From positions 5,456,001 through 5,520,000 of the forward strand of contig OX424564.1 of assembly GCA_949152475.1 (NCBI GenBank): a DNA stretch of 64,000 nt, read 5' to 3'. The notes under the pieces were generated by a model. It saw only the letters and a list, made by a program, of their open reading frames with translations. It was not told the DNA's origin and searched no databases. Positions 1 through 11,128 of the stretch are shown here, in pieces. Each line of letters opens with the position of its first letter. The stretch's first letter is position 1. A program made the translations under genes and the position numbers. The stretch comes from Terebella lapidaria (Eukaryota > Annelida > Polychaeta > Terebellida > Terebellidae).

Positions 1-2
1 AA

Positions 3-893
3 CTCTCTGCTGTGTGGAACACGAGCGAGAGGGCGTTGCACATCAATGTCCTAGAGCTGCGAGCGGTGAGACGTGCGTTCGAGATCTGGGGGCCTCAGAG
101 TCCCCCAGGGACGAAGTGGTTGGTCTTCACAGACAACAGCACAGTAGTGGCGCACATAAACAAACAAGGTGGAACTCGGTCGAGTCAGCTTTGTTTGGAG
201 GCCGAGTGTCTGATCAGGTTTGCCTTCAAGTACCGTCTGTTTATCAGGGCGAGGCACCTGCCGGGTCACAGGAATGTCCTAGCGGACGCTCTGTCGAGAC
301 CGGACAAGATCATAGGCACGGAGTGGAGTCTGCATCCGGGGGTGTTTCGGCGCGTTTGTCAGGCGTTCGGGACACCGAACATAGACCTGTTCGCAACCTC
401 TCGGAATCACAAGCTCCCGGTCTACTTCTCACCTCTGCCAGAGAGCGAGGCACTGGCTGTGGACGCGATGTCTCAGTCGTGGGACGGGATGTTCGGGTAT
501 GCGTACCCGCCAACTCGGTTCCTAACGGAAGTGCTGCACAAAGTAGCCAGGTCTCAGTGCGAGATTCTGTTGGTGGCGCCATGCTGGCCGATGCAGGCGT
601 GGTTCCCCCTGCTACTGTCCCTCCTGATCGATGTACCACGGGTTCTCCCGATCGAGGACAGGTTGCTGAAGCAACCGGGGCGGGATATATTTCACGATTC
701 CGTCCACGTGCTCAAATTACACGTGTGGAGGCTATCGAGCGATCCTTCCAGGAGGCAGGATTTTCTCAGCAGGTGTCCGTACATCTCGCGAGAAAGAATA
801 GGAGATCCTCCTCTAAAACGTATGAGGCTAAATGGAGAGTATTCGTACGTTGGTGTAACGGAAGGCGCATTGATCCGCTCTCTGCCCCTCTGA
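3..893 (+). CDS. DIRS element RNase H and downstream domain of the polymerase frame (partial)
   Basis: The frame enters from the left edge. Its first about 100 residues read as RNase H: an acidic strand near 'VFTDNSTVV' and a C-terminal block 'GHRNVLADALSR', the usual end of the DIRS/Ty3 RNase H. The following about 180 residues ('PNIDLFATSRNHKLPVYFSP' onwards) match the conserved extension that follows RNase H in DIRS elements, sometimes described as methyltransferase-like. The end of this frame overlaps the start of the recombinase frame in another phase, an arrangement known for DIRS elements. The first methionine visible is not a real start. Confidence 0.8.
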   Translation, partial: LSAVWNTSERALHINVLELRAVRRAFEIWGPQSPPGTKWLVFTDNSTVVAHINKQGGTRSSQLCLEAECLIRFAFKYRLFIRARHLPGHRNVLADALSRPDKIIGTEWSLHPGVFRRVCQAFGTPNIDLFATSRNHKLPVYFSPLPESEALAVDAMSQSWDGMFGYAYPPTRFLTEVLHKVARSQCEILLVAPCWPMQAWFPLLLSLLIDVPRVLPIEDRLLKQPGRDIFHDSVHVLKLHVWRLSSDPSRRQDFLSRCPYISRERIGDPPLKRMRLNGEYSYVGVTEGALIRSLPL

Positions 894-1792
894 ATGCAGT
901 GCTAGACTTTCTCTGCTATCTCTTTGATAGGCTTAATTTGAAGCCTACTAGGATCGAGGGATACAGGTCCATGCTGGGCCCTGTATTCCGTGCTAGGGGG
1001 ATCGATTTAACTAATAATCGTATCCTTGCTGATCTCTTGGCGTCCTTTAGGACGCAAAGGCCACGCGGAGTTCCTACTCTACCGGATTGGGACATGGCTT
1101 TTGTGCTATATTGTCTTACTAAAGCACCTTGGGAGCCTCTCAAGGAAGTTTCCTTGCAGAGGTTAACTCTTAAGACTTTCTTGCTAGTTATGCTAGCAAG
1201 TGGTCGAAGACGCTCAGATGTCGCGGCGATCGACGTATCGCGAGTCGCATTTGGCGCGGATGGGTCCGTTTCCTTATACCCAGTACGTGATTTTATGCCT
1301 AAAACACGTGCTGCAGTTGAGGGCGGGAAAGCGTTCTCCCCTATCGTAATGCCGTCACTGGGTGGTTACGTAGGACGGAATGAGCCGGACGCTCTATTGT
1401 GCCCGGTAAGAGCGCTGAAAATCTACATCGATCGTACCAGATCGATCAGGAAAGATCGCAAGCGATTATTTATTTCCTATCAGCCTAATAGGGCTACGGA
1501 TATCTCCACAGCTACACTATCCCGATGGGTGAAGGTTGTAGTGAGGACTGTCTATGCGGAATCAGGTGCTGACGATCGAGTCACTTACAAAATATCGTCC
1601 CACCAAATCCGACACATCTCGATGTCTTTGGCGGCCAGGTCGAATATTCCGTTGGAATATATCGTGAGGGCTGGAATGTGGACTAATTCTACGACATTCA
1701 TCGGGTTCTATCTGTCCAATGCTGCCGAACTTCAGGACCAGTCGTCCAGATTTAGACTGGGTCCGCTGGTCGTAGCGCAAGCTGTTGTTTGA
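683..1792 (+). CDS. DIRS element tyrosine recombinase
   Basis: From about 683 this frame reads as a phage-integrase-type tyrosine recombinase: an N-terminal SAM-like helical DNA-binding part ('TYEAKWRVFVRWC'), an arginine block ('LASGRRRSDVAAI'), the box 'HQIRH', and a terminal block with the nucleophile-region tyrosine ('STTFIGFYLS'). These match the R...H-x-x-R...Y layout of the family. In DIRS elements this enzyme inserts a circular DNA intermediate without target duplication. The same phase is open further upstream to position 14, but that portion is a shadow of the RNase H frame. The true start codon cannot be chosen from sequence alone. Confidence 0.85.
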   Translation, partial: GYISRFRPRAQITRVEAIERSFQEAGFSQQVSVHLARKNRRSSSKTYEAKWRVFVRWCNGRRIDPLSAPLNAVLDFLCYLFDRLNLKPTRIEGYRSMLGPVFRARGIDLTNNRILADLLASFRTQRPRGVPTLPDWDMAFVLYCLTKAPWEPLKEVSLQRLTLKTFLLVMLASGRRRSDVAAIDVSRVAFGADGSVSLYPVRDFMPKTRAAVEGGKAFSPIVMPSLGGYVGRNEPDALLCPVRALKIYIDRTRSIRKDRKRLFISYQPNRATDISTATLSRWVKVVVRTVYAESGADDRVTYKISSHQIRHISMSLAARSNIPLEYIVRAGMWTNSTTFIGFYLSNAAELQDQSSRFRLGPLVVAQAVV

Positions 1793-2091
1793 ACCAGCTG
1801 GACAGAAAAGTCTTGGTTTTAACGTGCACGTGTATATAAGCAACACTTTGTGTTTGTGTTTGAGTTTCTTTATGTTACGGTCTCAAGTAGAGTTCCGTTT
1901 TCCACCGATGGGTGAAGAAGAAATTCGTGCATGTCGGAGGCAAGCGATCGCACCGCTAGGTGAGTATCTTTATTATATTACTAAAGATATATCGAAAATG
2001 TAGCATTTTAGCGATTCGCTTGAAATCAAGACTATCGTCTGTTTTCATGACTCTCTAGCACTACTGCTCCACCGCCTATCCTTTGATTCTA

Positions 2092-2472
2092 AGGAGCATG
2101 TAGTAGTTTAGATTGGTGATGTATAAAATAAACTTCCCAAATTTTAATTGTAAATTTGCCGTTTATTGTTATTACTCACCTCTAAACTACTACAGTAAAG
2201 GCCCTCCCATCCATCCCCGCCAGTTGTGTGCTAGGGGCTTCCTTTTGTCGTTTTTTGGACAGAAAAGTGAAGCTTCTGCGCAGCTGCGCGCGCATATGCG
2301 CGGCGGTTTTGGCGGCAAAAGGAGCGCTCGAGTCATGCAGGCAGACGATCGTGCCTTGCTTTCAGTACGCGAATTTCTATCCAGAACGATCCAAAGGATC
2401 GAAAAGGAGCATGTAGTAGTTTAGAGGTGAGTAATAACAATAAACGGCAAATTTACAATTAAAATTTGGGAA
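2092..2472. repeat. Terminal repeat complex of the DIRS element
   Basis: A 60-base arm at 2134-2193 is repeated in inverted orientation at 2413-2472 with near-perfect complementarity. A direct repeat of about 21 bases beginning AAGGAGCATG occurs at 2092-2112 and 2405-2425. Between the arms lies a GC-rich stretch with short palindromes (GCGCAGCTGCGC; GCGCGCATATGCGC near 2280-2305). Combined inverted and direct repeats after the recombinase frame fit the terminal/internal complementary regions of DIRS elements. Confidence 0.6.
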
Positions 2473-2480
2473 TTTTTGAT

Positions 2481-5400
2481 CAAAAATATATTTTCCAAAA
2501 TGTGGCCTCAGATCTAGGAACAGTTCCTGATTTTCAGCACACAATTCTTCAATGTTGATGCAGTGACTCGCAGTCCCTTTCAAATGCACATTGCATCGGA
2601 TATAAGGTTTTTGATTTTTATGTGAGATTTGCAGATACCATGTACTTCACTATATATGGTATGTCATGGATGAATGTTTGATTCCATAAATCATCACTAT
2701 TTTCACACATGCCTCAAAAGTGCTACATTTATTATTAGGTTTCTGGACATAGAGAGAAACTGCTTCGAGAAGGCAATTTTACTTTCATATGTACAATTCA
2801 AAACAATTTATTTCAATATATTGGAATAAAATGAAATCATATTCATGGAAGATTCACCTGGATATACATGTACATTGTATATACACAGTGCTGGTTGGGA
2901 GATAAAGATGTTTGTTGTTGTTTTTCAGACATTGTTTTGTTGATGCGGAAGAATGCTGTTCGTGGTTTGAAAATGTTTTCCATCAGTGGTGATGATAACA
3001 TGGGCATTAGTTGCCTTCTCCTCGCACAGTGCACGCTGTGGTTAAACTTCGCTTCTGTTTGCAGCTTGGTGCGACTGTGAGGGAGAGGGAGGGTAAAAAA
3101 AGCCAGGTTGGGAAAAGATATCTTTGGATGTCTTCTGGGAACATTAACCTCCAAGTGTAATTGTTGTTGAGGCAATTCTTTCCATCGCCATAAATCAACT
3201 ATTTGAGTTCTTTGGCATGCGAGGTAGAGTTTCAAAGTTTTGCTGCGGGTACAAACATAAAAATACACTTGGCTTCTCTACAAATAGCTCTTTTCCTTTG
3301 CTTGGAATTCCTGGAACTATCATACAATTTATGGATGTTTCATTTTTGATAAAAGTACAAACACAGCATTAGAAATTCAATGCTTCATTACTTTTTTTTT
3401 TCAGATTTCATTGGCAAATGAGAATGGTGTGCATTACACCAGAAACCCATAGGACTCTCTCTTATGGGTTTCTGATTACACTGATTACCATCATCATGAT
3501 TGTATCATAAGTTGGTCAGCATTGCACGTTTGTGAGTAATTTGGTCCAAAAGTTCACTGTGCCAGCATTTTGACTAAAGTTCATCATACCATAGGGATGA
3601 ATTTGAAATCGTGTAGGGAGCCATTGTTTAAGACTTTCCAGAGATACCTAAGGAATTAGCCTGTCCCTGGTTTGATCAAGTCTCGGATGATGGATGGCTC
3701 AGGGCCCCAGTGCAGTTACCATTGGTTACATACACTGTGAGGGGGCCCGGATAGGGAGAGCGAGTGTTCTTTGAAGATGAGACAGATATACAGCCGGTCA
3801 ATATCGCAGGCAATATCTGTCAGACTGAGGACACTAAACCAGGGGGTCAGCATCGGATTGAAACAGTAAATTAACGCAGCGGTAACAAAGCTGACAGTAT
3901 ATGTCGATGAAGCTGAGGGTTTCATCACGATCAGAGTTTCATTAACAGTAATTCCTTTGGATTTATTCCCCTGTACATTGTATGATGAGCAAATCAAGTT
4001 TTGAACAAGGGAAAGCCATAATGATACATGATGCATGTACCTCAAAGTGAATGACATGACAGTGTACCTATTCCTTTTAAATACACTCAACAATAATCTT
4101 TTTCCATGCGCAATAATTCATGTTACCATAAAACCTGTCTTTCATGGGCGGATGAAAGTCAACGCCACTTTCCCCCCAGGGGAGTCAGGACAATTTGATT
4201 TTTGACACATCAACACAAATGAATATTTCATATCCTGCCTGGCGTGGCGGTCTGGTGACAGCAGTATTTAGTGACTGACGACCCGAGGGAAGGCCCGATA
4301 TGGATCAGGTTTAGCGAGTCGGTGCCGAGATCTCGCGGCAATCTTGTATGGGGACGACGAAGTGTTAGCTCACTTGACATCATACTCCGGGTCCTCGGCA
4401 ACCCGAGACATCTGTCTCTATCCGACACATCAGCTGCTTGATATAATTAATAAAGTGATGAAAGTACTTCACACGCAACAAAATATCCTGGAAATCTATT
4501 TCTCCATGACATATCATGGACAAGAACAGTATTTTGAAAAGTCAAGCAGAGTTCACAGTTTTGGGGTAGTATCAGTAATATGTGGCTTTACGAATGTGAA
4601 CATTTTTCCTCCAATGTCACTTACTATATGTATAATGTTTGCATTGTATGCTCTATTGTGTGGCAGCCACTATAAGGTCCAAACGGAAGGGGGTCCAATC
4701 AGAACTCAAATGTGAAAATGAATAGGCTCTGCCCAAAAAAATGGAAATTCATAAAGAAATACCTAAACAAGCATGATATAATACAGAATTTGGTAGTTTG
4801 AATCTAATCTTGAGTATGATTAGTTCCTTGATTTAAACTTACTGTACTGCATTGATTCTCGCTGGGTCATTTCCGTAAAACAGGACAATACCTACACAAT
4901 TGTAAACCTTGCTCGGCTAGCTCCTGAAGGTTGCAGTCTTGGAAGATTTTCCTGTAGAACAATTCTCAGATAAGCCTCTGGTATCTTGCATAATTAGGTC
5001 TTGTTGGCACGAGGGTGTTCCTTCTATTGTTGCTTACGTGTTTAGCAAGGTGAGTGTGTGTGTAACATTGTGTAAGACTGCTCCGGCTACTTACAAATAT
5101 ACTGTTCGAACCTAAATCTGGATACGGCATCCTGGCAGCTGTTTGATAAATTTGCTGGGAAAGTTCTGGGATATATGGGAGAAAGACAACACTTTTACCA
5201 TGTACGCGGATTTCTTGGCATTTGATGAAGACAGAAATAAATAGGTCTTACGTATTTTTGATGAAGTTTATTTTGTTACCAGAATAAACATGTTTAATTG
5301 TCTCAGTCATCGTCATAATATTATGTTGTAAAAATAATATTTGGTTCAAACTGCATGACAAGTATAATTCTAACTCTGATGGCTACATGTTATATATGAA

Positions 5401-8110
5401 TATTTCTTCAGTTTTCTTCAATATTTCTTCGAAGTACTATATTTCTATGATGTACTTTACCTATCAACTGGAATCACTTTCAGCACTTAGAGCTGTTCAA
5501 AGCAAGTTGCTTCAAGGGAAGTCTATTAATAGAACAATTTCCCATTAGGTTCTTTAACTGCAGATAAACTCATCCATGTTCAAACTAAAGCTAGGCTAGT
5601 GCTCAGGGTCAGTGCCAAGTGTTATAAGCTTGAGTGTTGTCCGGTGTCTGTCTGTACGTCCGCTGACCACTGATTCTCTTCGCGATTCTCTCATGCAGGA
5701 AGTCCGAGGTTTACTCACTTGAAACTGACCTTCTGAGTCAGAAGTCAATCTGCAAACCTGTTGTGTACGAAAATGATAGCTCTGTTGAGACCACCCATGC
5801 ATGTATATGATGTAAATTTGGTATTGTTTTCTATGTTATCACTCTAACTAGCATTACTAGGCTGACCAATAAGTTACGAAAGTATTTAAACCATTGTTGA
5901 AGTTAAAAAGTGAGAATGTGAGGTTTTTTTTAATTGAAAATGCAGCGTGCGTGACTTATAAAAGTTTTCCCATTGTATTAGACAATAGACATCTATTAAA
6001 AGTACAAGTATGGACAATGTTTGGAATGCTCATGTGAGTTCCAGATAACTGTAAACATGGTAAAGCTTTATATTGATGGTTTCTGCATGCAGCTACCTGG
6101 TATCACATCGCCAGACGCCGTGATTAAAGAACATGTTCTCGCATTTCGTGAGCCAATTGTTCAATCAGCCACTGTTCGTTGGTTCGGCTGCCTTCCCTCA
6201 GAATTCCACTCACAGTTGCCACTTCATCATCGTCAGTTATCACGAGATGCTCCGAGAACTTGACATCACTCACCCGGGTTTTGTACAGATCCGAGGCCCA
6301 CGCACAGCCAGAGTGAGGCGAACATTCTCGATAACTACAAATCCTGCAGAAATCGATCCCGTGCTTGGCATTTGTGTCGTATTTCTGATGTCATCACATG
6401 TGATTTAATGGTAATCAATTGAATTGCTCCTGTACTCTACAGAGGGCTACAGGTATTTGAGTGAACCGAGATGTTTTGGTATGAAAAAATTACACCAAAT
6501 TTCATGGAATTAAAATTGGATTAAAATTGCATGTACTGGTACTCTGAAAATAAATTTGGTGAAGATGACATGATACACAGTTCATGTAGATGTTCCTAGT
6601 TGTGTCCAATTGTTGATACATGGTGTATGACTTTGGGTTAATGGAGAATAAGTTGGAACCCATCCTGTAAAAATACATGTAGTCTTATCAATTATGAGAT
6701 TGTGCAGTTTTGGCAGCACATTCATGGAGTACAGACGCAACAGGATGCAAATTGTTTCCACATGTAAACTCTTTGTAAATCCTGCTGAATTTTGGTAAAC
6801 TCGTTCCAAGGTGGCCCAAAATAGACTACCACTGCCTAACATGTATACAACTTGTTGTGGATTAGTCTTCAAAATGTTCAAATCGGTTTATTGACTTTTG
6901 AGGGGATTCAGTGGTTTCAATAAAATTGACACATTTCCTATATTATAGTGATACAGATACTTCAAAGATAATGATCATGACAATCGGAGGAAGCACTGAA
7001 CATGCTGAGTGATCTGGGTAATACATGTAGTTCCATGATGGGGGTTCCATTATGCTCTATGTAATTCTTCATCATCAGTAATTGGTTCAGATAACAATAC
7101 GATGTGTAATTTGGATACATGATCATGAAGATAGATGTGTGTCGTTTTCCCGGAGCTTGTATCCGTTCATTAATACGCCATCACGACAACGATGACTCTG
7201 GCATATGTAGGGTAATTAATAAGCCAGGGAAAAGCCAATTGCAACTCCTAGGAATCGTACTGAACTTCCAAGGTCGAATGGCAGCAGCAGAAGAAATTAG
7301 CATACAATCAATTCTAGTTAATTTCCAGACATTGAATCAAATGTTATCAAAAGCCAATAACTGCTCAGGTTTTTTGGCCGAGGAGAGCATTCAAATTGAA
7401 AATACCATCGTGTGAAGTCGATCGTTTAGCTCCTGAGCTTTTGCAGGAAATTGTGATGAAATATTTATAGGTTTGACGATACATGAGTAAAAAACACAGG
7501 AAGCTTGAAAATCAGATTTTGTTGTCTTTCACATTGTTTCAGCGGAAGTTTTCCATCAAAAATTGAACTTGGAAGATTTATTTCAACATGATTGCGTTTC
7601 CAATCGTCCAGGTAATTTCTGAAGAGCAGAAAAAATCCTGACAAATTCATGTTCGTTGAACATGTGATGAACGTTGCCCTCTGCTGAGCCCAGTCGATCA
7701 AATCGCTGTAGATCATTGGCTCGTCGACCGATTTATCGACAACTTTTTGCGGCACTTGATGGGATGGGTGTTTTATGGAGAGGCATTCAGGATGTGTAAA
7801 ATGGAATTGGGGAGCAAACAGCGATGTCGGCTTGCGAGCGGGGGAGTGAGACAGGTCACTTGCCGATGTTCCGGACACGTGTGTGGTTCCCAGCTGTGAA
7901 AGCAACGTGGTCGCTGGCCAGAACGCAGCAGTAACGTACCATTTTTACTCACTTCCTCTGCGTACTTTCCCATGGTCAGACATGCGTCCGTCTGTACGTC
8001 CGTCTATTCCACCAGCTATCCGCTCGTGTGTAATCTTCACCCTGGAAATCGATTTACAACACGCCCTTGACATGTGCAACGTGGCGAGAAGTGCGCCAAA
8101 TATGTTTGGA
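2481..8110. other. Region without a recognisable gene
   Basis: I see AT-rich non-coding sequence with only short, unsupported reading frames. There are no recognisable exons and no tRNA. A small perfect hairpin is listed separately. Around 5860 a phrase like 'ctgaccaataagttacgaaa' resembles a mariner-type end, but no partner end was found. The stretch may be intronic or intergenic. Confidence 0.5.
3440..3474. repeat. Perfect 12-bp inverted repeat (hairpin)
   Basis: CAGAAACCCATA at 3440-3451 and its exact reverse complement at 3463-3474 flank an 11-base loop. The stem is too short for a typical animal pre-miRNA. No function is claimed. Confidence 0.6.
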
Positions 8111-8114
8111 CAAG
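8111..8114. repeat. Target-site duplication CAAG (left copy)
   Basis: CAAG directly precedes the LTR start TGTCGT here. The same four bases follow the LTR end ACGACA at 24308-24311. Four-base duplications are usual for gypsy-type integrases. Confidence 0.85.
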
Positions 8115-8840
8115 TGTCGTGTGGTGTGGGTATAAAAGAAGATGACCACACGTTTTTGTGCATACAATCCGGGATCTTTATTTGGATGCCATACTCTTAG
8201 TATTCAAGCACTCGTGTTACAGGCTCAATGACAAGTGTTTCCATCGAATTACCCCAGGAACTTCCTTCCTGATGCATTTGCTATTGCCTTTATATAGGCA
8301 ATCTCTAAACATTACAAGGTCTACTGTTTTCTGATTGGAAGACTGAAACTGACCAATAAAATCACAGGTACTATGAATACAGACATGAAATACAAGTTCG
8401 AACAGAAGGCAAATAACAATACACTAACATTTACATAATACTATTATTTTTGGCAGTTAAGATGTTTTAACAGAGGCTGCATAACAATACCCTAGAATTT
8501 ACATAATGCTATTACTTTTGGCAATCAAGATGTCTGTTCAATAAAAGGAGTCTCACATGAATACAGACGGGATAAGAAGATAATGGCACTAGCTATTGTC
8601 TAGGTGTATATGGTGTAATTAAGGAATCATGAACAATAGCGTAGAGAATTACATAAGGCCAAAAGGTATATCAGCAACACAAACATGGCAATGTCACATA
8701 TAATCAACTTACAATATCAAAGTGCTTGTGAATAGCCTGACTAAACAATAAATAAAACAGGGAATATCCTGGCTGTCAGGTACACAATACTTGATATACA
8801 GTATATTGATAAATACATGTTGAAACATGGCGATACGACA
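8115..8840 (-). repeat. 3' LTR of the Ty3/gypsy element
   Basis: This is a 726-base repeat beginning TGTCGT and ending ACGACA on the plus strand, the short inverted termini of an LTR. On the minus strand it holds a TATA-like box (TATATAAAGG, 8296-8287) and an AATAAA polyadenylation signal (8182-8177), in the expected U3-R-U5 order. It matches the other LTR at every position but one by eye. Confidence 0.95.
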
Positions 8841-8870
8841 ATATGCCCCCCGGTAGAGAAATTTGGTCCC
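8841..8870 (-). other. Polypurine tract region of the retroelement
   Basis: Directly inside the 3' LTR the minus strand reads ACCGGGGGGCATAT just before the LTR. This G-rich run is the likely plus-strand primer, although it is not a pure purine tract. Confidence 0.5.
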
Positions 8871-8993
8871 ACAAATTTAAAATCATTGATATACATGATA
8901 ATCACATCAATAATCATGATAATAGAATATGTACATGCTTATTCATATTCTGGAGCATGAGAAATAGACAACTTGCATGATACTGTGAATTTT

Positions 8994-10930
8994 AGGTTAC
9001 CGGACCTTTGGTCCGATAACCTATTGCCATGGCGTTGCGTCCGGCGTCCGTCGTCCGTCGTCCGTCGTCCGTCGTCCGTCCGTCCGTCCGTTCACATTTT
9101 TATCTTTAAAGTTTATGATGGAATATTTCTGAAATTTTGCACAAAAATACCTAAAAATATTTCCAAGGAAGGTTTTTTTTAGTTTTCTGATTTTCCAATT
9201 TTTTTCAAAATGGCGGCCGTTTTCGTCGAAAAATGGCCAATTTTGGACTTTGACAGTCATTTTCTCAAAATCTTATCAGTAACTTTTTTTCTTATTGATG
9301 CATAACACTCCTCTTATGTGCCCCTGTGACATGTATAAATTTCGTTGCCCTTGAATCGCTCGAAGTGGGCCATTTTGGGCCCAAACTCGGCCCAAATGGG
9401 ACTCTCCCATGTTAAATTCTCCTATGCTTTATAATGGGACAAAATTAAGCCTAATATCTCACTTAATATTGAGATTAGAGACTAGGAATCAATTGTGCAC
9501 ATATAGGAAATGATATATCCTGAATATTCTGGTGACCTTGAATTTGACCTCTGACCTCGGTTTCAAGGTCAGAGGGCCATTTTCGTCGAAAAATGGCCAA
9601 TTTTGGACTTTGACGGTCGTTTTCTCAGAATCCGTTCAGTAACTATTTTTCTTATCAATGCATAACACTCCTCTTATGTACCCCTGTGACACGTATACAT
9701 TTCGTTGCCCTTGAATCGCTCGAAGTAGGCCATTTTGGGCCCAAACTCGGCCCAAATGGGACTCTCCCATGTTAAATTCTCCTATGCTTTACAATGGGAC
9801 ACATTAAGCCTAATATCTCACTTAATATTGAGATTAGAGACTAGGAATCAATTGTGCACATATAGGAAATGATATATGCTGAATATTCTCAGGGTCTTGA
9901 ATTTGACCTCTGACCTCGGTTTCAAGGTCAGAGCACAAAATGTCTAATATCTTGCTTATTAACGACTTTACAGCTTAGGAACCAATTGTGGACATATAGG
10001 AAATGATATATGCCGAATATTCTGATGACCTTGAATTTGACCTTTGACCTCATTTTCAAGGTCACACCACAGAATGGCTAATATCTCCCTTATTATCGAT
10101 TTTACAGCTTAGGGATCAATTGTGGACATATAGGAAATGATATATGCTGAATATTCTCGTGACCTTGAATTTGACTTCTGACCTCAGTTTCAAGGTCAAA
10201 GCAGAAAATGGCTAATATCTTGCTTATTATTGACTTTACAGTGTAGGAATCAATTATGAACTTATAGGAAATGATATATGCAGATTATTGTCATGACCTT
10301 GAATTTGACCTTTGACCTCCTTTTCAAGGTCGCAGGACAAAATAGCTAATATCTCGCTTATTATCGATTTTACAGCTTAGGAATCAATTATGAACATATA
10401 GGAAATGATATATGCTGAATATTGCTATGACCTTGAATTTGACCTTTGACCTCATTTTCAAGGTCAGAGAACGAAATGGGTAATATCTCGCTTTTTATCG
10501 ACTTTACAGCTTAGCAATCAATTGGGGACATATAGAAAATGATATATTCTGAACATTGTCATGACCTTGAACTTCACCTTTGACCTAATTTCCAAGGTCA
10601 CAGGACAAAATGGCTAATAGCTTGCTCATTATGGACTTTACAGCTTAGGAATCAATTATGAACATATAGGAAATGATATATGCTGAATATTGCTATGACC
10701 TTGAATTCGACCTTTGACCTCATTTTCAAGGTCACAGGACATAATGGCTAATATCTCGCTTATTATTGACTTCACAGCTTAGGAATTAATTGTGGACATA
10801 CTAGAAATGACATATGCCGAATATTATCGTGTCCTTGAATTGACCCATGATGTTTTTTAAAGGTCACGGGACAAAATACTAATATCTAAAATATATATTG
10901 TCCGGTAACCTTTCTTAGCCCTTGGGCTAA
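8994..10930 (+). mobile_element. Tandem-repeat mobile element, copy 1 (Helentron/HINE-like?), nested in the retroelement
   Basis: The left end begins AGGTTACCGGAC and the right end carries GTCCGGTAACCT followed by a hairpin TTAGCCCTTGGGCTAA and a T run. Just inside the left end are a hairpin (GGTTACCGGACC-TTT-GGTCCGATAACC) and a TCCG/GTC microsatellite. Next come a 360-base block present twice (about 9215-9577 and 9578-9935) and about eight units of a 134-base tandem repeat. Three further copies of the family lie at 57839-61393. Inverted subterminal motifs, a central tandem array, a 3' hairpin and T-rich flanks resemble non-autonomous Helentrons, but that class is an inference. No protein is encoded. 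Confidence 0.75.
9535..10870 (+). repeat. 134-bp tandem array of nuclear-receptor half-site motifs
   Basis: Each unit contains 'TGACCTTGAATTTGACC...' followed by 'TTTTCAAGGTCA' and then 'gctaatatctcgcttatt'. Perfect TGACCTTTGACCT, which is AGGTCA-A-AGGTCA (DR1) on the minus strand, occurs at 10038-10050, 10306-10318 and 10440-10452. Other units carry one- or two-base variants. TCAAGGTCA, an extended half-site, recurs in most units, for example 10056-10064. Confidence 0.85.
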
Positions 10931-11128
10931 TTTTTTTTTTTTTTTTTTTTCCATACAAACACTATGTAAGCACTACAATATTCAATACACAAAGACATTT
11001 AATAGTATCAACCTTGTCCGACCACCACATGTCCATGGAATTATACATCAACTTTGTACATTTTCATAACGTGAGTTTGCTTCTCAAATTAGTTTGAGCT
11101 ATCAAACGTTAAACAACTTCAAATTTCA
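10931..11128 (-). other. Short non-coding gap between nested element and env
   Basis: A T tract ending near 10950 is followed by about 180 bases of retroelement sequence downstream of env. I see nothing else in it. Confidence 0.5.

Larger units (their letters stand above)
1..2480 (+). mobile_element. DIRS-type tyrosine-recombinase retroelement, 3' part
   Basis: The segment carries the end of a reverse transcriptase/RNase H reading frame, an overlapping tyrosine-recombinase frame, and then a non-coding tail with inverted and direct repeats instead of an LTR. That order is typical of the DIRS group, which integrates with a tyrosine recombinase rather than a DDE integrase. The 5' half lies outside the window. 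Both visible frames are long and open, so this copy looks fairly well preserved in the part seen; its age cannot be estimated because the partner terminus is missing. The right boundary is taken just after the last inverted-repeat arm and could be off by tens of bases. Confidence 0.85.

Noticed and set aside
14-682. N-terminal extension of the recombinase frame
   Set aside because: It is antiparallel-free shadow of the RNase H frame with arginine/serine-rich, non-protein-like composition; recombinase similarity begins only near 683.
5850-5960. Mariner-like text (ctgaccaataagttacgaaa)
   Set aside because: No inverted partner or TA-flanked right end was found; too weak for a call.
7883-8200. 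Frame crossing the left edge of the retroelement
   Set aside because: It runs from flanking sequence into the LTR, so it cannot be an old gene.
9035-9090. CRISPR-like short regular repeats (GTCC/GTCG)
   Set aside because: It is a microsatellite inside a eukaryotic mobile element, with no spacers and no cas genes.
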